This document shows, in pieces, positions 58,101-64,000 of a stretch of 64,000 nucleotides of DNA (its first letter is position 1; every line of letters begins with the position of its first letter). The stretch is from the NCBI GenBank assembly GCA_958510825.1, contig OY294049.1:186001-250000 (forward strand). The letters are read 5' to 3'. Source of the DNA: Brachypterus glaber (Eukaryota; Arthropoda; Insecta; Coleoptera; Kateretidae). The notes under the pieces are model-generated. The model saw nothing but the letters and a program-made list of their open reading frames with translations, was not told the DNA's origin and searched no databases. The translations under genes were made by a program, and so were the position numbers.

Positions 58101-58178
58101 CAAGGGACTGATATATTGACCGTCACCACCTCGTGTTCTCAACACAAGCAAATCTCTAGCACTAAATTCAAAATGGCT
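58101..58178 (-). CDS. Exon candidate of the unidentified minus-strand gene
   Basis: The minus-strand frame reads HFEFSARDLLVLRTRGGDGQ then YISPL, ending at a canonical phase-0 donor TTG|GTGAGT (GT at 58100-58099). There is no ATG in frame. The frame opens after a TAA, and possible acceptors GCGAG or GTCAG follow a T-rich stretch near 58180, so this would be an internal exon. The last 12 coding bases lie in a 14-bp sequence repeated at 57944-57957. Confidence 0.35.
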
Positions 58179-58248
58179 GACTCGCAACAAATAATAAACA
58201 TTTTATAAGTTTATACGTTTTTACGTAACATTTTTACTGACACCCACC

Positions 58249-58502
58249 CAACGAACTAATAAGTCTTCTCTCTAGAATAGGCATTTCATTTGTAAAAACT
58301 GACGAAAACGTAGCCAACATATACATAGGTCTGTCTTACTTGCACAGCTTTGTTCTAACAGAGACAACAATAGCAGTTACTGGTAATTGTTATTGTTCAG
58401 GCCTGAATAAACCTACTATTTGTTTACAAACAAACCGAGATGTTGGCGATACTTTATATTAACGGTATGCGTATTCTAGAGAGAAGAGATGTTAGTTCGT
58501 TG
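58249..58502. mobile_element. 254-bp MITE with 8-bp TSD
   Basis: CACCCACC at 58241-58248 is repeated at 58503-58510. The inverted ends begin CAACGAACTAA and carry TCTTCTCTCTAGAATA. It split a copy of the TGTAACGCGG repeat (left 58220-58248, right 58503-58545). Ends and TSD length fit a hAT-like non-autonomous element. Confidence 0.85.
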
Positions 58503-58552
58503 CACCCACCCCCCTCTGTAACGCGGTGTAACGTTTTCGAGACCAAAGAGCG

Positions 58553-59117
58553 TTATCGCCAAAGAACTTTTACCTAAAGAAGTAATTTCAGACCAGTGTT
58601 TATGAATGTGTCATCTTTTTGTTTGTTTATTTACTAACAGAAACGCGATCAGCTTTGTGGTGTAAAATGTAGATGTCGCTAGTCGACTTTCAGGCTACCT
58701 AGTAGCGATGTTGCGTAGTTTCCACCTTATCATGAATTCAAATCATTATACTTAAATTAAAAATGTAAAAAACTTTATTGTGTTTACTATAATTATGTTT
58801 AATAATATAGTATATTTAAATCTATTAAAATTAAACTACTAGTTCATATAAAACTCATACAGAACTAATGTTTCTTAAAATTTACAATAAAATATCCAAA
58901 GTATATGTTTCCAATCGGCAACACTGTACCCCTGTCAGTCATTTCACGACATTAGACTGTGAGTTTACACATTCTTTCTCTCTCTTTACGCGTACTAAGT
59001 GTAAACAATAGTCACTCCCCACCAGCCCCTCACCGTAGTTGGTTCACGCTTTAAACAAAGCATACGGTGGATTTCATCATGCTCCTTCTTGAGGTAAAAG
59101 TTCTTTGGTTATCGCAA
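58553..59117. mobile_element. Inverted-repeat segment before Calx exon 4
   Basis: CCAAAGAACTTTTACCTAAA GAAG at 58559-58582 is inverted as CTTCTTGAGGTAAAAGTTCT TTGG at 59086-59109. The interior is unremarkable. The target duplication is unclear. Confidence 0.6.
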
Positions 59118-59217
59118 TCAACATAGCCCAAAATCAGCTGTCAGATACAAATCAACTTTCAAAAGTTGAAAATTTTTTTGTCCTGTGTTATTATTGTTAT
59201 TATTATTGTTTTTAAAG

Positions 59218-59337
59218 GTGTCCTACAATTTAATCCTGGTGATAAAGAGAAGAGGATTACTCTGGAGGTAATCGACGATGATGTTTTTGAGCCCGATGAG
59301 CATTTTTATCTGCGTTTGAGTTCGAGAAATTCCTCAG
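59218..59337 (+). CDS. Calx: Calx exon 4, second half of Calx-beta domain 1
   Basis: This 120-bp exon with phase-1 boundaries encodes VLQFNPGDKEKRITLEVIDD DVFEPDEHFYLRLSSRNSS. The IDDDVFEPDEHF motif supplies the clustered aspartates that bind Ca2+ in CBD1 of the exchanger family. It directly continues exon 3 (DYIEAKG|VLQF). The acceptor TTTTTAAAG is atypical, since the pyrimidine tract is followed by AAAG. The donor is CAG|GTGAGA at 59338. The rest of the protein (end of CBD1, CBD2, alpha-2 half) must lie beyond 64000. Confidence 0.94.
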
Positions 59338-61065
59338 GTGAGATTTGAATTTTTAATATTTTAATTAAATCAAGTCCATACAAGTTAATGACCTTTAATC
59401 AATGCCAAATTTTTATGATGTGAAAATTTGAAAGGGCCTCAAAGAATAATATTTGCGCACGGTTCTTATTAAAATCTAAAAAAATCTAATTAATTTTTAA
59501 AAACCCAAAATTAAGTCGTCACCTTTAATTAGTTAAAAATTTTTATGAGTTTAGAGGGTCTCGAGAATAATATTGCACGGTTTTCATTAAAATGAAAATA
59601 GAGCATTAAGTAGTTTTCGAAATATTTGAATTTAAAAAATGATAAACTTTTAGGTCACAACTGTCTGGAAACAAGATTTAGTCTGACTTTTATAATTTTT
59701 GTTTATTTTCTTAATAAAAATATACATAGTTTTTAGTTTTAAAATACTTTTCGTTTAATAAGATAAATAATGTTTATTTTAAACAATGTTTAAAGTAAGA
59801 TAAACAATGTTTATTTTAAACAATGTTTATGTCATATAAATATAGTTTTATTATTACCATAACGTGTTAAAATGAATCAAAAATTAAAAAACAATTCTCA
59901 ACATTTTCTTCAATTTTTTTTATTTTCCCTGTATGTGGTAGTGTATATTAACGTATTTTAGACCAATTTTATTTATTTAGACCAAAAAATATATATTTCT
60001 TAAAAACTTTCTGAAAATTCGATAATAAAAAGAAATTTAAAGAGTTTTCCGCTAGGTCTACATGTTTTGGCAAATATTGTAGATATTTTGGCCTATAAAA
60101 ATAGAACCAAAGATAGATTTTTTAAAAATTAGACTTAAAACGATCCTTTTGTCTTACATAATCAAGTTATGAAAGAAAATTAGGGTTTATTGAAAGTCAG
60201 ACTAAATTCTAGGATATCAATTTATTTCATAAAAAAATAAGCATCTTTTTTTTTCAAGTGTCCGTCCGTCTGTAAGTTTGTCTGATGTCACGATTTTTGT
60301 GTACACGATAACTCAAGAACTAATAATCTGATCAACTTGAAATTTTTAGGAAAAATTAAGTTCTACAAGGGGAAGATCCCTATTTTTTTTAAAGTAATCC
60401 CCCTACAAACAAAAAAGTAATTTTAGTTAAAAATTGAAAAAATATGAAAGAAAATTCCTTTATCCAACCCCTTCACATAAACACTTGTTTTGAGCACTAT
60501 TTTAAATGTCAAAAGTGAGTTTTTTTTCCACTACAGACTAAAAAATTTTTCACCCACTCTTTTACGTACAGCTTTTGATCTCACCCAAAATTAGTTACAT
60601 ACCCTATTAATTAAGTATTATAACTATTCTATAAATAGAAGCACGTTAACTAAACCATAAAAATTAAAGAAAACCCCAAATTATTCTTTAGTTTTTGAAT
60701 AAAATACTGTTTTTATTAAAAATTCTGTCATCACCGCGTCCATTTTGACGTTTGTAAGAAATGTAAAACTACAATTGTTTATTTTTAATAGGCATACTTA
60801 GGCCATGGCTACCTATTATTTTAGTATTAAGAAAACTTTATCTTAATATTTTTGACATAATTTTTCGCAAAATTATAGATTTTTATTTAAAAATAAAAGG
60901 TGTTGGATAAAATTAAATTCTCAACTCGTGTATTAAGTGATTTCACACTAGTTAAGAAAATAACTAATTATCCTAATTTTTTCAGGAAAAAATAGTTTTA
61001 TTATAAGGATCAATTCTACCAAAAGAAATAAAAAAATGAAGAATTTTGAAAATTAAATGTTTTTA
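59338..61065. other. Calx intron 4, left part
   Basis: AT-rich. A short duplication AAACAATGTTTA occurs around 59780-59830. A diverged copy of the 16480-16720 dispersed repeat is at 60240-60420 (CGATAACTCAAGAACTAATA, AAGTAATCCCCCTAC). No exon was recognised. Confidence 0.55.
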
Positions 61066-64000
61066 CAGGAGTAATGTTGCCTCCTCAAAAAAAAACCGCC
61101 CAGCTCCTAGAATCGCCCAGAGCATTTAAATGAAAAACCATTCAATTTTTTCAAGGAGCTGGGTATGTACATGTTGGACAATGATAAAATACATATTTTA
61201 GTGAAAAAAAAATAGAAAAAACTTTTTTTCGTGAAACGAAAAAAAAAAAACAAAACAAAAGCAAAACCGCCCAGCTCCTGGAATCGACCAGAACATATAG
61301 AGGAAAAACTATTCATTTTTTTTAAGGAGCTGAGTATGTACATGTTGGACTTTGGTAAAATGCATATTTTAGTGAAAAAAAAATTGAAAAAAGTTCGATA
61401 GGATGAGCGAAAGAAAACGAAACCAAACGAAATCTTTAGATAAAAAAATACTGCTGCCAAAAAAATAATCCCCTATAGTTCGTTAAAATCAAAAACAAAA
61501 AAAACAAAAAAATAAAAAAAAAAATTTCAAATTTTTTTTTAAGTTTTTAAAAAAAAAATTTTTTTTTCAATAACATTTAGAGGAAAAACCATTAAGGAGC
61601 TGAGTATGCACATGTTGGACAATGGTAAAATGCATATTTTAGTGAAAAAAAAATTGTTAAAAGTTTGATAGGGGGCGCAGGATGAGCGAAAAAATAACGA
61701 AACCAAACGAAATATTTTCAAAAAAAAAATTTTTTTTCAAAAAATTTTCTTTTTTCTTAAAACAAAAAAAAATCGCCCAGAGCATTTAAATGAAAAACCA
61801 TTGAATTTTTTCAAGGAGCTGGGTATGTACATGTTGGACAATGATAAAATACATATTTTAGTGAAAAAAAAAATAGAAAAAACTTTTTTTCGTGAAACGA
61901 AAAAAAAAAAACAATTTTTTTTTTATAAATTTAATAAGAAAAACCGCCCAGCTCCTGGAATCGACCAGAACATATAGAGGAAAAACTATTCATTTTTTTT
62001 TTTAAATAATCCCCTATAGTTCGTTAAAATCAAAAACAAAAAAAAAAAACAAAAAATAAAAAAAAAATTCAATTTTTTTTTTAAGTTTAAAAAAAAAAAA
62101 TTTTTTCAATAGCATTTAGAGGAAAAACCATTAAGGAGCTGAGTATGCACATGTTGCACAATGGTAAAATGCATATTTTAGTGAAAAAAAAATTGTTAAA
62201 AGTTTGATAGGGGGCGCAGGATGAGCGAAAAAATAACGAAACCAAACGAAATATTTTCAAAAAAAAAAATTTTTTTCAAAAAATTTACTTTTTTCTTAAA
62301 ACAAAAAAAAATCGCCCAGAGCATTTAAATGAAAAACCATTCAATTTTTTCAAGGAGCTGGGTATGTACATGTTGGACAATGATAAAATACATATTTTAG
62401 TGAAAAAAAAAAATATAAAAAACTTCAATGGGGGTCGCAGGATGACAAAAAAAAACGAAACCAAACGAAATTTTTTCAAAAAAAAAATATTTTCAAAATA
62501 GTTTCTTTTTTCGTAAAACGAAAAAAAAAACAAAAAAAACAATTTTTTTTATAAATTTAATAAGCAAAACCGCCCAGCTCCTGGAATCGACCAGAACATA
62601 TAGAGGAAAAACTATTCATTTTTTTTAAGGAGGTGAGTATGTACTTTGGTAAAATGCATATTTTAGTGAAAAAAAAATTGAAAAAAGTTCGATAGTGGGC
62701 GCAGGATGAGCGAAAGAAAACGAAACCAAACGAAATCTTTAGATAACAAAAAAAATACTGCTGCCAAAAAAATAATCCCCTATAGTTCGTTAAAATCAAA
62801 AACAAAAAAATAAAAAAAAAATTTCAATTTTTTAAAAAAAAAATTTTTTTTTTCCATAACATTTAGAGGAAAAACCATTATTTTTTTTAAAGAGCGGTGT
62901 ATGCACATGTTGGACAATGGTAAATTGCATATTTTAGTGAAAAAAAAATTGTTAAAAGTTCGATAGGATGAGCGAAAGAAAACGAAACCAAACGAAATCT
63001 TTAGATAACAAAAAAATACTGCTGCCAAAAAAATAATCCCCTATAGTTCGTTAAAATCAAAAACAAAAAAAAAAAACAAAAAAATAAAAAAAAAAATTCA
63101 ATTTTTTTTTTAAGTTTTTAAAAATTTTTTTTTTCAAGAACATTTAGAGGAAAAACCATTATTTTTTTTAAGGAGCTGAGTATGCACATGTTGGACAAAG
63201 GTAAAATGCATATTTTAGTGAAAAAAAAATTGAAAAAAAAATTTTTCTTTTTTCGTAAAACGAAAAAAAAAATAACGAAACAAAAGGATATTTTCAAAAA
63301 AAAAAAAAATTATAAATTTAATAAGCAAAACCACCCAGCTCCTGGAATCGACCAGAACATATAGAGGAAAAACTATTCATTTTTTTTAAGGAGCTGAGTA
63401 TGTACATGTTGGACTTTGGTAAAATGCATATTTTAGTGAAAAAAAAAATTGAAAAAAGTTCGATAGGGGGCGCAGGATGAGCGAAAGAAAACGAAACCGA
63501 ACGAAATCTTTAGATAACAAAAAAAATACTGCTGCCAAAAAAATAATCCCCTATAGTTCGTTAAAATCAAAAACAAAAAAAATTTTTCAATTTTTTTTTA
63601 AGTTTATAAAGAAAAATTCTTTTTCGTTTTTTTTTTTTTGGTTTTATGAAAAAAGAAACTTTTGATTTTTTTTTTTTTTGAAAATATTTCGTTTGGTTTC
63701 GTTTTTTTTTTTCGTTCATCCTGCGCCCCCTATCAAACTTTTTTCAATTTTTTTTTCACTAAAATATACATTTTAGCAAAGTCCAACATGTACATACTCA
63801 GCTCCTTAAAAAAAATGAATAGTTTTTCCTCTATATGTTCTGGTCGATTCCAGGAGCTGGGCGGTTTTTCTTATTAAATTTATAAAAAAAAAATTGTTTT
63901 TTTTGTTGTTTTTTTTTTCGTTTTACGAAAAAAAGTTTTTTCTATTTTTTTTTTTCACTAAAATATGTATTTTATCATTGTCCAACATGTACATACCCAG
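61066..64000. repeat. Inverted array of 200-290-bp tandem units, open at right edge
   Basis: Units contain ACCGCCCAGCTCCTGGAATC, AAGGAGCTGAGTATGTACAT, GTTGGAC, ATTTTAGTGAAAAAAAAATT and GATAGGGGGCGCAGGATGAG. They recur at about 61153, 61323, 61593, 61814, 62134, 62351, 62626, 62879, 63170 and 63389. After about 63610 the same words appear reverse-complemented, so a foldback axis is near 63600-63680. The second arm leaves the window. The minus-strand ORFs here are repeat translations. Confidence 0.92.

Noticed and set aside
61107..63877. Phenylalanine-rich ORFs at the right edge
   Set aside because: They are poly-A/T-rich tandem repeats read on the minus strand.

Overview
This 64 kb window comes from an AT-rich, repeat-rich animal genome, most likely an insect. 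Genes have spliceosomal introns of up to 20 kb. The one confidently identified host gene is the Na+/Ca2+ exchanger Calx/NCX. The mobile DNA includes EEP/RT LINEs, a LINE with a restriction-like endonuclease, TA-target MITEs and generic arthropod repeats. Nothing looks bacterial or viral, and the sequence alone does not give a species.

Layout. 1-1.2 kb: an array of ~153-bp satellite units with one orientation switch. 2.0-5.0 kb: LINE fragments split by a 2.1-kb foldback element. 5.3-8.5 kb: a C2H2 zinc-finger gene with about 30 homogenised 84-bp finger units and many frameshifts. 8.6-26.4 kb: nested palindromic (foldback) elements, fragments of a second zinc-finger copy, an LTR-like remnant, a partial copy of Calx exon 1 (21.2-21.5 kb) and a LINE fragment with a restriction-like endonuclease on the minus strand. 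26.6-59.3 kb: Calx on the plus strand. Four exons are visible (26616-27357, 47513-47818, 49285-49449, 59218-59337), all joined in phase 1. They encode the first membrane half with the alpha-1 repeat, the start of the cytosolic loop and most of the first Calx-beta Ca2+-sensor domain. The rest of the gene lies to the right of the window.

Calx intron 1 (20.2 kb) holds a broken second copy of exon 1, a 5'-truncated LINE (35.7-38.7 kb), an LTR-like insertion and several layers of nested MITEs. Intron 3 (9.8 kb) holds a 2.7-kb foldback with tandem G-rich arms and three phase-compatible minus-strand exon candidates of an unidentified gene. 61.07 kb to the right edge is another inverted array of tandem repeats.

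The main theme is the number of distinct long-inverted-repeat elements. For many of them the target-site duplication can be read directly: 2, 4, 8, 9, 11 or 13 bp. In some cases an unoccupied paralogous site is in the same window, so insertion order can be reconstructed without outside data. The second theme is repeated partial duplication of host exons (Calx exon 1 three times, zinc-finger pieces twice) within this repeat cluster.
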